Shown here in pieces: positions 9,294 to 18,261 of a DNA stretch of 56,532 bases. Each line of letters begins with the position of its first letter. Position 1 is the first letter of the stretch. This stretch comes from Candidatus Neomicrothrix parvicella RN1 (GTDB lineage Bacteria > Actinomycetota > Acidimicrobiia > Acidimicrobiales > VFJN01), in assembly GCA_945898515.1 (NCBI GenBank), contig CAMDIH010000004.1, positions 1-56,532 of the forward strand. Reading direction: 5' to 3'. The notes beneath the pieces are model-generated. The model searched no databases, was not told where the DNA came from, and saw nothing but the letters and a program-made list of their open reading frames with translations. The translations under genes were made by a program, and so were the position numbers.

Positions 9294-10108
9294 GACGGCC
9301 CCGCTATCGGACGCACCATCGCCTCCTGGGCGAAGGAGGCCACCAACTCGCCGGTGGCGCCGAACACATCACCGCGGCCGAAGGCGCGCCCGTGGGCCAC
9401 CAGCGGACTGTGTTGGGCGATCAGCACCCATTCATCCAGCCGGAGGGGCTGATGGAACCACAACGAGTGCGACGTGACCGCCGTGTGCAAACTGACCGTG
9501 GAGGAGGCCTGCGAAAGGCCCTCGAAGGGGCGCAGGGCCGTACCGATGAGGGTGAGATCGCTGGCATGGGCCAGCAGCGCCTGATGCACCGCCGGCTCGG
9601 CGGGCACGTCTGCCGCCCGCATCCACAACTCCAGCGCTGCCGGGCCCACCGCGTCAGTGGCCAAATCCACACCCCCGACGCTACGCACCTCCCAGGGGAT
9701 CATCGGGTACGTGTGCGCCACGGCGTCGTGGGGACCACCCACCTCAGGCGGCCCGTGGCTGTGGTACGGGCCGGCCTCGGCGATATGCATCGAGACCAGC
9801 GCCACCGCGATCACTTTGTCGCCCTGCTGTGCGGTGATTTCCGTGCTGCCGAAGGTGCGGCCATCGTGGGTTTTGACCACTCGGTACTGCATGGGCTGAC
9901 CCGTATCCCCCTCCCGGGGGAAGAGCACCGTGATCGATTTCACCGACTTGTCCGGCGACGCTGCCGCAGCGGCCATGAGCGCCTGCGCCAGGATCTGCCC
10001 TCCGAACACCCGGTGGTACCCGATGTCGAGGTTGGATCCCTCCATCACCCCATCACGAACCGCCCGGAGTTCTAGACAGGCCAGCAGATCGTGGAGACCA
10101 AAGGCCAT
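9290..10108 (-). CDS. tesB: acyl-CoA thioesterase II (TesB-like, double hotdog)
   Basis: 272-aa TesB-type thioesterase. The N-terminal hotdog has the hallmark YHRVFGGQILAQAL and KSITVLFPREGD segments; the C-terminal hotdog has SHSLWFHQPLRLDEWVL and HGRAFGRGDVF. It hydrolyses medium/long acyl-CoA esters. The start at 10108 is chosen because MAFGLHDLLACLEL is the family N-terminus and it shares one base with the ligase stop (TGATG). The reading frame stays open up to 10312, but that extension lies inside the ligase gene. Confidence 0.9.
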   Translation of the reverse strand: MAFGLHDLLACLELRAVRDGVMEGSNLDIGYHRVFGGQILAQALMAAAAASPDKSVKSITVLFPREGDTGQPMQYRVVKTHDGRTFGSTEITAQQGDKVIAVALVSMHIAEAGPYHSHGPPEVGGPHDAVAHTYPMIPWEVRSVGGVDLATDAVGPAALELWMRAADVPAEPAVHQALLAHASDLTLIGTALRPFEGLSQASSTVSLHTAVTSHSLWFHQPLRLDEWVLIAQHSPLVAHGRAFGRGDVFGATGELVASFAQEAMVRPIAGPS

Positions 10109-11547
10109 CAGCGGTCGCTCTCCAGGAGATCCGCCAACACCACACGACGCAGCACCTTGCCGGTGTCGGTGAGGGGAAGGTCGTGACAAAAGACCACCAC
10201 ATCGGGCGTCTTGGACGAGCGCAGCGAAGCCCGGGCCCATTCCTGAAGTTCCTCCGCCGCCGCGATGGCCCCGGGCCGCAAGACCACCGCCGCGCCGATG
10301 CGCTGACCCCACTCATCATCAGGAATCCCCACCACGGCGCACGACCCTACGGCCGGGTGGGTCAGCAGCACATCTTCGATCTCGGCGGGGGCAATGTTCT
10401 CGCCGCCGCGGATGATGGTGTCATCGGCGCGTCCCTCGATAAAGAGGTAGCCCTCAGCATCAACCCATCCGCGGTCCCGGGTGGCGAACCACCCGTCGGC
10501 ATCAAGGGCCACGGCATGGCCGAGGTATTCCCCCGAGACCTGATCACCCCGAACCCAGATCTCGCCATCGCGAACCTCCACCTCGACACCGGGCACCAGT
10601 CGCCCCACCGAGCCGAGTCGCTCACCGCTCCGGTGGTCCTCGGGGCCGAGTACCGCAATAGTGGAACTTGTTTCGGTGAGGCCATAGGCATTCACGAAGT
10701 CGGTGGTGGGGAAGGCCGCCAGCGCCCGGGTGAGCACGGTGATGGGCATCCGAGCACCGCCGTAGGCGATCGACCGCAAGGTAGGGGTGGTGGCGATCTG
10801 GTGGTTGCCCAGCTGCTCAAGTACTCGGGCGAGCATGGTGGGAACCACCATGGCGTGGGTGATGCCTTCCGAACCCACTGTGGCGAGCCAGGCCTCCGGT
10901 GAGAAGGCGGGCAGGTAGACGATCCGTCGGGCGCCGTACACACTCGACACCACGTTGGCCACGCCGGCCACGTGATACGGCGGCACGCTCACCAAGCTGG
11001 CATCCTCCGCCGGGGCGGCGGCGAAATCGACCGACCCGATCACGTAGGCGCTGAGATGGCGGTGACGCAGCACGACCGCCTTGGGTTCAGCGGTCGTGCC
11101 ACTGGTGTAGAGCAACACCGCCACGTCGTCGCCGTCGGTCTCGCTCGGGGCAGCCTCCACCACCGACGCCGTAGCGGTATTCCATTCCTCCACCGAGAGC
11201 ACCGTAAACCCCGCCCGCTCCAGCCCCTCGCCCGCCGGAGCATCGGCGATCACCAAGACGTCGTCGTGCTGCGCCAACAGCGCGCGCTGCGACTCGGCGC
11301 TCTGGCGATAGTTGAGGGGAAGAAACGGCACACCGGCCCAGGCCGCCGAAAACAGGGCCACCGGAAAGGCCAGATCGCTGGCCGCCACATAGGCGAGATG
11401 CTGGGCCCCGTGCCGCCGAATGACCTCGGCTCCGGCCCCGGCCCGGTCGTACAACTGCTGGTAGGTGAGCCCGCGCTCGGCGGTACCGATGCCCCGACGG
11501 TCGGCCATCGCTGCCACAATCATCTCCAGCAGCATCAGCAGTGTCAT
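10108..11547 (-). CDS. AMP-dependent acyl-CoA ligase
   Basis: 479-aa ANL-superfamily ligase. Motifs: LLYTSGTTAEPKAVVLRH (A3; the second conserved glycine of the loop is Ala-Glu), NAYGLTETSST (A5), GWFATRDRGWVDAEGYLF (A7) and TDTGKVLRR (A10 lysine). The ATG at 11547 lies 4 nt after the thiolase-like gene's stop, with GAGAGG upstream. It sits between the Ltp-type protein and TesB in a leftward operon, so it probably activates or re-activates a product of that pathway. The substrate is not deducible. Confidence 0.9.
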   Translation of the reverse strand: MTLLMLLEMIVAAMADRRGIGTAERGLTYQQLYDRAGAGAEVIRRHGAQHLAYVAASDLAFPVALFSAAWAGVPFLPLNYRQSAESQRALLAQHDDVLVIADAPAGEGLERAGFTVLSVEEWNTATASVVEAAPSETDGDDVAVLLYTSGTTAEPKAVVLRHRHLSAYVIGSVDFAAAPAEDASLVSVPPYHVAGVANVVSSVYGARRIVYLPAFSPEAWLATVGSEGITHAMVVPTMLARVLEQLGNHQIATTPTLRSIAYGGARMPITVLTRALAAFPTTDFVNAYGLTETSSTIAVLGPEDHRSGERLGSVGRLVPGVEVEVRDGEIWVRGDQVSGEYLGHAVALDADGWFATRDRGWVDAEGYLFIEGRADDTIIRGGENIAPAEIEDVLLTHPAVGSCAVVGIPDDEWGQRIGAAVVLRPGAIAAAEELQEWARASLRSSKTPDVVVFCHDLPLTDTGKVLRRVVLADLLESDR

Positions 11548-11551
11548 GCGC

Positions 11552-12766
11552 TCATGCCTCTCGAGTGAGGAGCATGGCACCGGCAATCGGGCCGCCTCCG
11601 TTGGCCACCACCGCCACCTCCACGGTCTTGCCGGGCACCTGCCGGGCCCCCGCCTCGCCACGTAGTTGCAGCACCGCCTCATGGATGAAGCCGAATCCAT
11701 GGAGACGCCCGGCGGAGAGTTGGCCGCCGTGGGTGTTCAACGGCAGTTCGCCCGCTAGGGCAATCCGCTCTCCCCCCTCGATGAACGGCCCGGATTCACC
11801 CTTGCCGCAGAATCCGAGTGCCTCCAACCAGGTCATGGCCAGGAAACTGAAGCCGTCGTACAACTCGGCCACATCCACATCCGCAGGCGTGAGGTCGGTG
11901 CGCGTCCAGAGATGGGCACCGGCGTCACGGGCCGCCATGGTGGTGAGATCGTCGTACTGATCCCACGATGGCCGACCCCGCAGGGCCGAGCCGATGGCAT
12001 CAACGCGGGCCACGGGATGATCCACGTTGGGGGCATGGCCCACCGCCGACACCACCAAGGCGGTAGACCCGTCGACCGGGGCGTCGCAATCGAAGAGATG
12101 GAATGGCGTGGTGATCATTCGGGAGGCGAAGTAGTCGTCCAAGGTCATCGGGTCGCGATACACGGCCTGGGGATTCAGCCCGGCGTTGCGCCGCGCGTTG
12201 ATGGCGATCATGGCCATCTGCTCCGGCGTGGTGCCGAACTCATGGAAGTGACGTTGGGCGTTGAGCGCCAACCAGTTGGCCGCCGAATAGGCCCGGAAGG
12301 GAATGTTCCACTGGAACGACCCCCCCATCTTCGGGGCCTTGCCGCCGCCCCCCATCCCCAGACCACCCATGCCGATGCCTTGCCGCCCCCCCGTACCCTG
12401 TTCACTCGACTCGGTGACCGTGCGGTACACGAGCACATGGCGAGCTAACCCGGCCCCGACGGCCAGCACGGCGTTGTGGACCGCCGCCATCTGCGCGGCC
12501 CCTTCGATGCCCCCGGAGTGCCAGTTCAGCTTGAGCCGCAGGGCCTCTTGCACCTCGGGCGAACCGGGTCCGGCGAACCCGGGCCCGCCCATCCCACCGC
12601 CGGGATAGGTAGCCAACCCGTCCACCTCGGCCAGTGTGATCCCCGCATCGGCCACCGCCGCCAGCGAGGCGTCGATGGTGAGATCCAGGCCTCCTCGCCC
12701 CAGCCGACGCCCCACGGCCGACTGCCCGATGCCCGAGATCACCGCCCGGCGCTCGAACTCGGTCAA
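11552..12766 (-). CDS. Ltp-type thiolase-like protein (probable retro-aldolase)
   Basis: 404-aa thiolase-superfamily protein of the non-decarboxylating lipid-transfer-protein (Ltp/SCP-x) class. It opens RRAVISGIGQSAVG and has an ELYDGFSFLA segment around Tyr303, then NTHGGQLSAGRLHGFGF. In characterised steroid aldolases (Ltp2) a tyrosine in this area takes part in C-C bond cleavage, and the enzyme works with a DUF35 protein, as here. The canonical thiolase nucleophilic cysteine context is absent, favouring retro-aldol cleavage over thiolysis. Glycine-rich insertions near residues 56-68 and 124-150 are unusual. The ATG overlaps the DUF35 gene stop (ATGA). Confidence 0.85.
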   Translation of the reverse strand: MTEFERRAVISGIGQSAVGRRLGRGGLDLTIDASLAAVADAGITLAEVDGLATYPGGGMGGPGFAGPGSPEVQEALRLKLNWHSGGIEGAAQMAAVHNAVLAVGAGLARHVLVYRTVTESSEQGTGGRQGIGMGGLGMGGGGKAPKMGGSFQWNIPFRAYSAANWLALNAQRHFHEFGTTPEQMAMIAINARRNAGLNPQAVYRDPMTLDDYFASRMITTPFHLFDCDAPVDGSTALVVSAVGHAPNVDHPVARVDAIGSALRGRPSWDQYDDLTTMAARDAGAHLWTRTDLTPADVDVAELYDGFSFLAMTWLEALGFCGKGESGPFIEGGERIALAGELPLNTHGGQLSAGRLHGFGFIHEAVLQLRGEAGARQVPGKTVEVAVVANGGGPIAGAMLLTREA

Positions 12767-13179
12767 CCGCTCGCCGCCACGGGGGTAAAGAGCGGAAAGA
12801 ACACATCATCGTGCGCCTCGAAGGTGACCTGCACCGCCATGCCGATACAGACCTGCTCGGGCGGGCAACCAATCACGTTGCTGGTCATCCGCAGGTCGGC
12901 CTGCTCCGGAAAGCCGACGATGGCGATGGCGTAGGGCTCGCGGCCGCCATCCCAGGAGTGATGATTCACCGTCACCGAGTAGACCTCGCCGAGCCCGCTC
13001 ACCGCCTCAGGGGCCACCTCCCGGCTCCCACATTCCGGGCAACGCGGCAGCGGTGGGTGCAGGTAGTAACCGCAGGCCTGACAACGCAGAAAGCGAAGTT
13101 CACCGCGTTCCCCGGCCGTCCAGAAGAAACGATTCTCGTCATCGAGCCGCGGCAGGACCCGAAACGGGAGATCCGCCAA
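12763..13179 (-). CDS. DUF35 / OB-fold zinc-ribbon partner of the Ltp-type protein
   Basis: 138-aa protein with an N-terminal rubredoxin-like zinc ribbon (Cys33, Cys36, Cys47, Cys50) and a C-terminal OB fold. DUF35 proteins bind acyl-CoA and form an obligate complex with thiolase-like aldolases such as Ltp2. The direct overlap with the downstream thiolase-like gene supports the same complex here. The start appears to be TTG at 13179, immediately after the amidohydrolase stop, with GGGAGG close by; no in-frame ATG fits the family N-terminus. Confidence 0.88.
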   Translation of the reverse strand: MADLPFRVLPRLDDENRFFWTAGERGELRFLRCQACGYYLHPPLPRCPECGSREVAPEAVSGLGEVYSVTVNHHSWDGGREPYAIAIVGFPEQADLRMTSNVIGCPPEQVCIGMAVQVTFEAHDDVFFPLFTPVAASG

Positions 13180-14463
13180 CTACCTCCCACCCAAGCGTTC
13201 AGCAAGGGTGATCGCCGTGACGATGCCCTCGTCCTGGAACTTGCCCGTGCCGTGACTAATGGCGGTGGTATCCACATCGGCGGCCTGCGCCCGCAACGCC
13301 CCTACGGTGCATTCCTCACGGGGTCGGTGAGCGAAGGGATCAAAGGTGAAGTTGGCCATGGCGTTGAGGTGCGTGATGCGGTTGATGTCCTCGTCGGGCA
13401 GAGCCCCGAGGAACTTCATGGCCATCTCGGGTGAGTTGGGCCAGGTGGAGTCGGAGTGGGGGTAGTCGCACTCCCAGTGAATCTGGTTCGGGTTCAGGTG
13501 ATTCCGCACCTCGATGCCCACGGCGTCGTCGATGAAACAGGTGAGGACGTTTTCGTTGAACACCTGGCTCGGAAGCTTGTCGCCGAAGTCCTGGTTCGTC
13601 CATGCGTGATGGTGCTGGTACACGTAATCAATCCGCTCGAGGAAATACGGCACCCACCCGATGCCGCCCTCGCTCAGCGCCACCTTGAGCCGGGGGAACT
13701 TGCGAAACACCGGCGACCAGACAAGGTCGGCGGCGCACTTCACGATGTTCATCGGCTGCAGCGTGATCATGGTGTCGATGGGGGCGTCCATCGACGTGAT
13801 CACCATTTCCGATGACGACCCGATATGCAGACAGATCACCGTATTGACTTCCTCACACGCCCGAAGGAACGGATCCCAGAAATCGCTGTGCCAACTAGGG
13901 CGGCCGAGCTTCTCCGGGTTCTCGGAGAACGTGACGGCGTGGCAGCCCTTGTCAGCCATCCGCCGCACCTCGGCCGCCATGAGTTCGGCGTCCCAGATCG
14001 GTGGGATCGACAACGGGATCATGCGACCGGGATACGTGCCGCACCACTCCTCGACGTGCCAGTCGTTGTAGGCCTGAAGGAGTTCCAGGCCGATCTCCCG
14101 GTCGGGGCAGGTGTAAAACAACTGCCCGGTGAAACCGGTGAGGCTCGGGAAGTTGAGCGACCCCAACATGCCGTTGGCGTTCATGTCGTCAATGCGCGCG
14201 TGAATGTCCCAGCACCCCTTGCGCATCTCCGAAAAAGCCAGCGGATCCACGCCGTACTCCTCCGGCACCCGACCCGCCACGGCGTTGAGCCCCACGTTCG
14301 GGAGCGCGGCACCCTCAAACATCCACACCTCGCGGCCGTTGTCCATGACCTTGATGAACGGCGCCCGGGCCGCCGCCGCCTTGGACAAGCGCCCCTCGAA
14401 GAGATCCGGCGGTTCCACCACGTGGTCATCGACGCTCACCAGAATCAGATCATCAACGTGCAT
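13180..14463 (-). CDS. amidohydrolase-2 family metal-dependent hydrolase
   Basis: 427-aa TIM-barrel hydrolase. It starts MHVDDLILVSVDDHVVEPPD, where the DDH motif gives metal ligands, continues with VICLHIGSS, and ends with a HWECDYPHSDSTWPNS block carrying the C-terminal aspartate. The ATG at 14463 has a G-rich Shine-Dalgarno 7 nt upstream; a longer frame from 14487 adds nine residues without support. It is the first gene of the leftward operon to 7809, driven from the shared operator region. It is most like the protein at 22959-24152 and distinct from the FDADNH-type pair (1779, 34885). Confidence 0.88.
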   Translation of the reverse strand: MHVDDLILVSVDDHVVEPPDLFEGRLSKAAAARAPFIKVMDNGREVWMFEGAALPNVGLNAVAGRVPEEYGVDPLAFSEMRKGCWDIHARIDDMNANGMLGSLNFPSLTGFTGQLFYTCPDREIGLELLQAYNDWHVEEWCGTYPGRMIPLSIPPIWDAELMAAEVRRMADKGCHAVTFSENPEKLGRPSWHSDFWDPFLRACEEVNTVICLHIGSSSEMVITSMDAPIDTMITLQPMNIVKCAADLVWSPVFRKFPRLKVALSEGGIGWVPYFLERIDYVYQHHHAWTNQDFGDKLPSQVFNENVLTCFIDDAVGIEVRNHLNPNQIHWECDYPHSDSTWPNSPEMAMKFLGALPDEDINRITHLNAMANFTFDPFAHRPREECTVGALRAQAADVDTTAISHGTGKFQDEGIVTAITLAERLGGR

Positions 14464-14488
14464 GCGGTTTCCCCCCGGAGATTCCAAT

Positions 14489-14504
14489 ATGACAGCGCTG
14501 TTAG
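14489..14504 (-). promoter_or_regulatory. operator-like palindrome 2 (CTAACAGCGCTGTCAT) with overlapping divergent -10 boxes
   Basis: The most symmetrical core of the series (TRACAGCGCTGTYA). It overlaps TAATCT (minus, 14508-14503), a -10 for the amidohydrolase operon, and TAGATT (plus, 14502-14507), a -10 for the tandem TetR gene. A bound repressor would block both, implying autoregulation. The remainder of the 147-bp intergenic region shows no further clear element. Confidence 0.65.
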
Positions 14505-14610
14505 ATTAGCCTTTCCGATCGACCGCGCAACACGCACTACAGACGGGAGGGGACGTGCCGGCGAAACCCATCCCCGTGCTGCAAACAACGCCGAATCACG
14601 ACCACCAACC

Positions 14611-15924
14611 ATGGCCCCGCCCAGAGATCTGAGCAGCGTTTTGCCCCTAGCCGCGGAAGTCCGACGGCGGCCACCGTTCGGAAGCAACCCCGTGGTCGGC
14701 GAGCGCGGCAGCGACACCCAACGCCGCATCTTCGCCGCCGCCATTGAGGTATTCGGAGAGTTGGGTTTCAGCGGGGCCCGGGTTGAACTCATCACGGCGC
14801 GGGCCGGTTGCTCCCGCCCCGCCTTCTACCAGTATTTTTCCAGTAAGGACGACGTGTTCTGGGCCCTCGCCGGCCAACTCGGCCAGGAGATCGTGCACCT
14901 CGCAACCGCTCTCCCGAGGATCACACCCGACGCCGCCGGACTGGCCCACCTCACCGAATGGACCGGCGAGTTCATGGACCTGCACGAAGCGTGGGCCCCG
15001 GTATTCGCCTCGTTCCAGGCCGCCAGCCGAGGGCATGCCCCCCAAGCCCAGCGCTCGGGCGCCGTGAGTGATCAAACCGGCCTGGCGCTGTTGCGGGCCT
15101 TCGGAGTGCCCGCTGATCCCCGCCAAAGCACCCTCGTGACCGGCTTGGTAGCCGTGCTCATCCGCTGCAGTTTTTTCGCCGAGCAAACCCCCAGCGGCAT
15201 GAGCCGCCAACCCCTCGTGGCCGGGGTGGCCACCTTGCTGCACCGCATCTTCGCCGGGCCCATCGCCGGGGTGAACCTGCTGCCCACCCCACCCAGGCGG
15301 CCGGGCCGAACCACCTCGGCCCCCGCTCCGTCCCCCGCTACCCCGCCGGTGGAGCGCCCCCTGGCGCGCCGAGGCACCCGCACCCGCCAACGCCTGCTGG
15401 ACGCCGGGGCGCAGGTGCTACCCGCTCGGGGTTACCACGATGCCCGCGTCGACGATGTGGTGGCGGCCGCGGGCGTGAGCCACGGCACCTTCTACCGCTA
15501 CTTCACCAACAAAGACGACTTCTTCCAGGCTCTCGCCGAAACCACCTCCGGCCACATGATCGATCACCTCGACCGGCTGCACCTCGACCCGACGGGGAAC
15601 ATAGAGGACCTCCGGGGGTGGCTAGTGGAGTGGTTCGTCATCTACGAGCGCGACGGCGGGATCATCAGCACCTGGCAAGAAATGCAGACCAACGAGCGCT
15701 TGGCCGTCTTCTCGCGAGAGGTAGCCACCTCCGTGTACACCCGCCTCGTGCGCCTCCTGTCGCAACGCCCCTTCGGTGATCCCGCCGTGGATGCGGTGAT
15801 GTTGCTGGCCCTGATCGAACGAGTGCCCTACAGCGTGTACACGCTGCACTTCACCACCCCCGCACCGGCTATCGAGGCGATGATCACCGCTATCGGTCGC
15901 GGCTTGTTAGTCCAACCCGAGTAA
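14611..15924 (+). CDS. tandem TetR-family transcriptional regulator (two TetR domains in one chain)
   Basis: 437-aa protein with two complete TetR-type DNA-binding domains. The first helix-turn-helix spans about residues 36-82 (CSRPAFYQYFSSKDD) and the second about 256-303 (VSHGTFYRYFTNKDDFF). Each is followed by its own helical ligand domain, with a Pro/Arg-rich linker at about 226-250. Mycobacterial Mce3R has the same double layout and represses lipid genes. A single chain could act as a pseudo-dimer on one palindrome. The ATG at 14611 is the best start, though no good Shine-Dalgarno is seen. The ACAD pair follows 10 nt downstream. Confidence 0.9.
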   Translation: MAPPRDLSSVLPLAAEVRRRPPFGSNPVVGERGSDTQRRIFAAAIEVFGELGFSGARVELITARAGCSRPAFYQYFSSKDDVFWALAGQLGQEIVHLATALPRITPDAAGLAHLTEWTGEFMDLHEAWAPVFASFQAASRGHAPQAQRSGAVSDQTGLALLRAFGVPADPRQSTLVTGLVAVLIRCSFFAEQTPSGMSRQPLVAGVATLLHRIFAGPIAGVNLLPTPPRRPGRTTSAPAPSPATPPVERPLARRGTRTRQRLLDAGAQVLPARGYHDARVDDVVAAAGVSHGTFYRYFTNKDDFFQALAETTSGHMIDHLDRLHLDPTGNIEDLRGWLVEWFVIYERDGGIISTWQEMQTNERLAVFSREVATSVYTRLVRLLSQRPFGDPAVDAVMLLALIERVPYSVYTLHFTTPAPAIEAMITAIGRGLLVQPE

Positions 15925-15934
15925 GCAAACCCCT

Positions 15935-17050
15935 ATGGACTTCGAATTCACCACCGACCAACTCGAACTGCGAGCCAATGCCCGGGCCGTGCTGGAAGCG
16001 GCGTGCCCGGCGACGGTGGTACGGGCGGTGTACGAGGGCACCGGGGACGGCACCGCCCTCTGGGGCCAATTGGTGCAGCTCGACTGGCCTGGCCTGGCCA
16101 TCCCGGAGGAACACGGCGGGATGGGCTTGGGCATGGTGGAACTGGCCATCGTGGTGGAGGAACTCGGCCGGGCGGTGGCCCCCACACCGTTGCTCGCCAC
16201 ACTCACCCAGTTCGTCCCGCTGCTGCGGGAGGCGGGATCTACCCGACTCCTCCAGGAGATCGCCGCCGGCACCGTCACCGGCACGCTGGCGTTGGCCGAA
16301 GATGGGGTGTGGCACCGCCCCCGCATGCACACCACGGCCCGACGCGATGGCCGCGACTGGGTGCTCAACGGCGTGAAATCGCACGTGCTCGACGGCACCA
16401 CCGCCGATTGGCTGGCCGTGGTGGCGCAAGGAAACGACGGAGTCGGGGCCTTTGTGGTGCCCGCCGCCGCCGTGGTGGCCACCCCCATCGAGGTGATGGA
16501 CCCCACCTTGCCTATCGCCACGGTGCTGCTCAACGATCTGACGGTGGGGGGCGAGGACGTCCTGCTCGAACCCGGCGACCCCGCCGCCGCGCAGGCCATC
16601 GAGCGAGCCCTGCAAACCTCGGTCACCGCCATGGCCTGCTCCACGGTTGCCTCCTGTCGCCGCCTCTTCGAGATCACCCTTGACTACGCCAAGCAACGGG
16701 AACAGTTCGGTCGTCCCATCGGCTCCTTCCAGGCCCTCAAACACCGCCTGGCCGACCTCTACCTGGCCGTCGAACGAGCCGCCTCGCTGGCCTGGTTCGC
16801 CGCCCTCACCATCGCCGAGGACGACGACCGTCGAGCCATCGCAGTGGCCATGGCCAAAGCCGCCGCCGGGGAGTGTCAGCGACTGGTGGTGCGCGACGCG
16901 CTCCAGTTGCATGGAGGCATCGGCTTCACGTGGGAGCACGACCTGCACTTCCTGCTCAAGCGGGCGAAAGTCGGCGACGGGCTCCTCGGCACCGCCGCCT
17001 GTCACCGCGCCCACCTGGCGGAGTTCCTCGGCTTGGCGGCACCCGCGTGA
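15935..17050 (+). CDS. acyl-CoA dehydrogenase, partner subunit
   Basis: 371-aa ACAD beginning MDFEFTTDQLELR. It carries the C-terminal block LQLHGGIGFTWEHDLHFLLK and the mid-C-terminal YAKQREQFGRPIGSFQALKH segment. The middle domain is divergent and lacks the usual SEPxAGSD loop, which the next gene has. That division of motifs is known for alpha2beta2 steroid ACADs, such as the FadE26/FadE27 type, that act on bulky side-chain acyl-CoAs. It overlaps its partner by GTGA and follows the TetR gene by 10 nt. Confidence 0.92.
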   Translation: MDFEFTTDQLELRANARAVLEAACPATVVRAVYEGTGDGTALWGQLVQLDWPGLAIPEEHGGMGLGMVELAIVVEELGRAVAPTPLLATLTQFVPLLREAGSTRLLQEIAAGTVTGTLALAEDGVWHRPRMHTTARRDGRDWVLNGVKSHVLDGTTADWLAVVAQGNDGVGAFVVPAAAVVATPIEVMDPTLPIATVLLNDLTVGGEDVLLEPGDPAAAQAIERALQTSVTAMACSTVASCRRLFEITLDYAKQREQFGRPIGSFQALKHRLADLYLAVERAASLAWFAALTIAEDDDRRAIAVAMAKAAAGECQRLVVRDALQLHGGIGFTWEHDLHFLLKRAKVGDGLLGTAACHRAHLAEFLGLAAPA

Positions 17051-18255
17051 AGTTGCGCTTCGACGATGACGTAGAGGCATTCCGGGCTGAACTGTTGGCG
17101 TGGCTGGCCATCAACCGGCCCAGCGCCGCCGAGATGGCCGCCGAGCCGTCGGTGTCCACCGGCCATGCCCCGGCGTGGGCCCGCCGCTGGACCCGCACCA
17201 TGTTCGATGCGGGCTGGCTGGTGCCGGGCTGGCCCCCCGAGCGCGGCGGGCGCAACGCCGGGCCGATCGAATCGCTCGTGTACATCGAAGAACTCGCCAA
17301 GGCGCGCGTGCCACGCACCACCAACGTGCAGGGCCTCGGTATCGTGGCTCCCTCCATCATCGACTACGGAACCGACGCGCAGATTCGCCACTACGCCATG
17401 CCGATCCTGCGGGGCGAAGCCACCGCCTGTTTGGGCATGAGCGAACCCAACGCCGGGAGCGACCTAGCCGCGCTCACCACTCGTGCGGTGCTCGAGGGGG
17501 ACCAGTGGGTGATCAACGGCCAGAAGGTGTGGACGTCAGGCGCCAACTACGCCGACTTCTGCTTTCTGTTCTGCCGCACCGATCCCCACGCCCCGAAGCA
17601 CCAGGGCATCTCGATCATCATCGTGCCGATGGATACGCCCGGGGTCACCGTCCGACCCCTCCCCGAGATCATCCACCCCGACCAGCCCGATCTGAACGAG
17701 GTGTTCCTCACCGATGTGACCGTGCCCGCTCACCACCTAGTGGGCGAGCTCAACAACGGCTGGGCCATGGCCAATGGTTCCCTGGCCCATGAACGGGCCA
17801 TGGTGTGGGTGAATGCGGTGATGGGCCTGGAGGAGTCGCTGGCCACCCTCCTGGTGGAAGCACCCGCCCTGTTGGATCGACTCACCCCCATCGAACGCAC
17901 CCTGGCGGTGGACCAGATCGTGCAGGTAGCCATCGACACCCAAGCGGCTCGTTGCCTGGGCTACCGCGGTTTCGCCAAGTTTGCCCGCGGGGCTGGCGCC
18001 CCCGAACAGGCCCTCATGAAGCTCTACGCCAGTGAGGCCCGCCAGCGGGTGGCCCTCGTCGCCGCCGAAATCCAGGGTGCCGATGCCGTCGTGGCCGGGG
18101 GCGTAGCCAACGATGGGCACCACGCCGTGGATGAACCCCAGGGCACCTGGCTGGAGCAGTACTTCCATTCCTTCGCCAACACCATTTCGGCCGGCGCCTC
18201 GGAGATCCAACGCAACATCATCGCTGAGCGCATCCTCGGCCTCCCTCGGAAGTAG
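17047..18255 (+). CDS. acyl-CoA dehydrogenase, FAD-loop subunit
   Basis: 402-aa ACAD starting at GTG 17047, which overlaps the partner's stop (GTGA). It has the FAD/substrate-loop motif LGMSEPNAGSDLAAL, the NGQKVWTSGANYADF strand, and a C-terminal SAGASEIQRNIIAERILGL FAD-binding segment. Together with the preceding gene it probably makes a heterotetrameric dehydrogenase. The following ligase starts 6 nt downstream. The order ACAD-ACAD-ligase matches mycobacterial fadE26-fadE27-fadD17, used in sterol side-chain degradation; equating the function is inference. Confidence 0.92.
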   Translation: MKLRFDDDVEAFRAELLAWLAINRPSAAEMAAEPSVSTGHAPAWARRWTRTMFDAGWLVPGWPPERGGRNAGPIESLVYIEELAKARVPRTTNVQGLGIVAPSIIDYGTDAQIRHYAMPILRGEATACLGMSEPNAGSDLAALTTRAVLEGDQWVINGQKVWTSGANYADFCFLFCRTDPHAPKHQGISIIIVPMDTPGVTVRPLPEIIHPDQPDLNEVFLTDVTVPAHHLVGELNNGWAMANGSLAHERAMVWVNAVMGLEESLATLLVEAPALLDRLTPIERTLAVDQIVQVAIDTQAARCLGYRGFAKFARGAGAPEQALMKLYASEARQRVALVAAEIQGADAVVAGGVANDGHHAVDEPQGTWLEQYFHSFANTISAGASEIQRNIIAERILGLPRK

Positions 18256-18261
18256 GCCACG

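Noticed and set aside
13825..14610. Upstream extension of the tandem TetR frame
   Set aside because: This is antisense of the amidohydrolase at 13180-14463; TetR homology starts only after the ATG at 14611.
15890..17080. 396-aa minus-strand open frame opposite the ACAD gene
   Set aside because: No motifs; the opposite strand encodes a convincing ACAD with correct overlaps.
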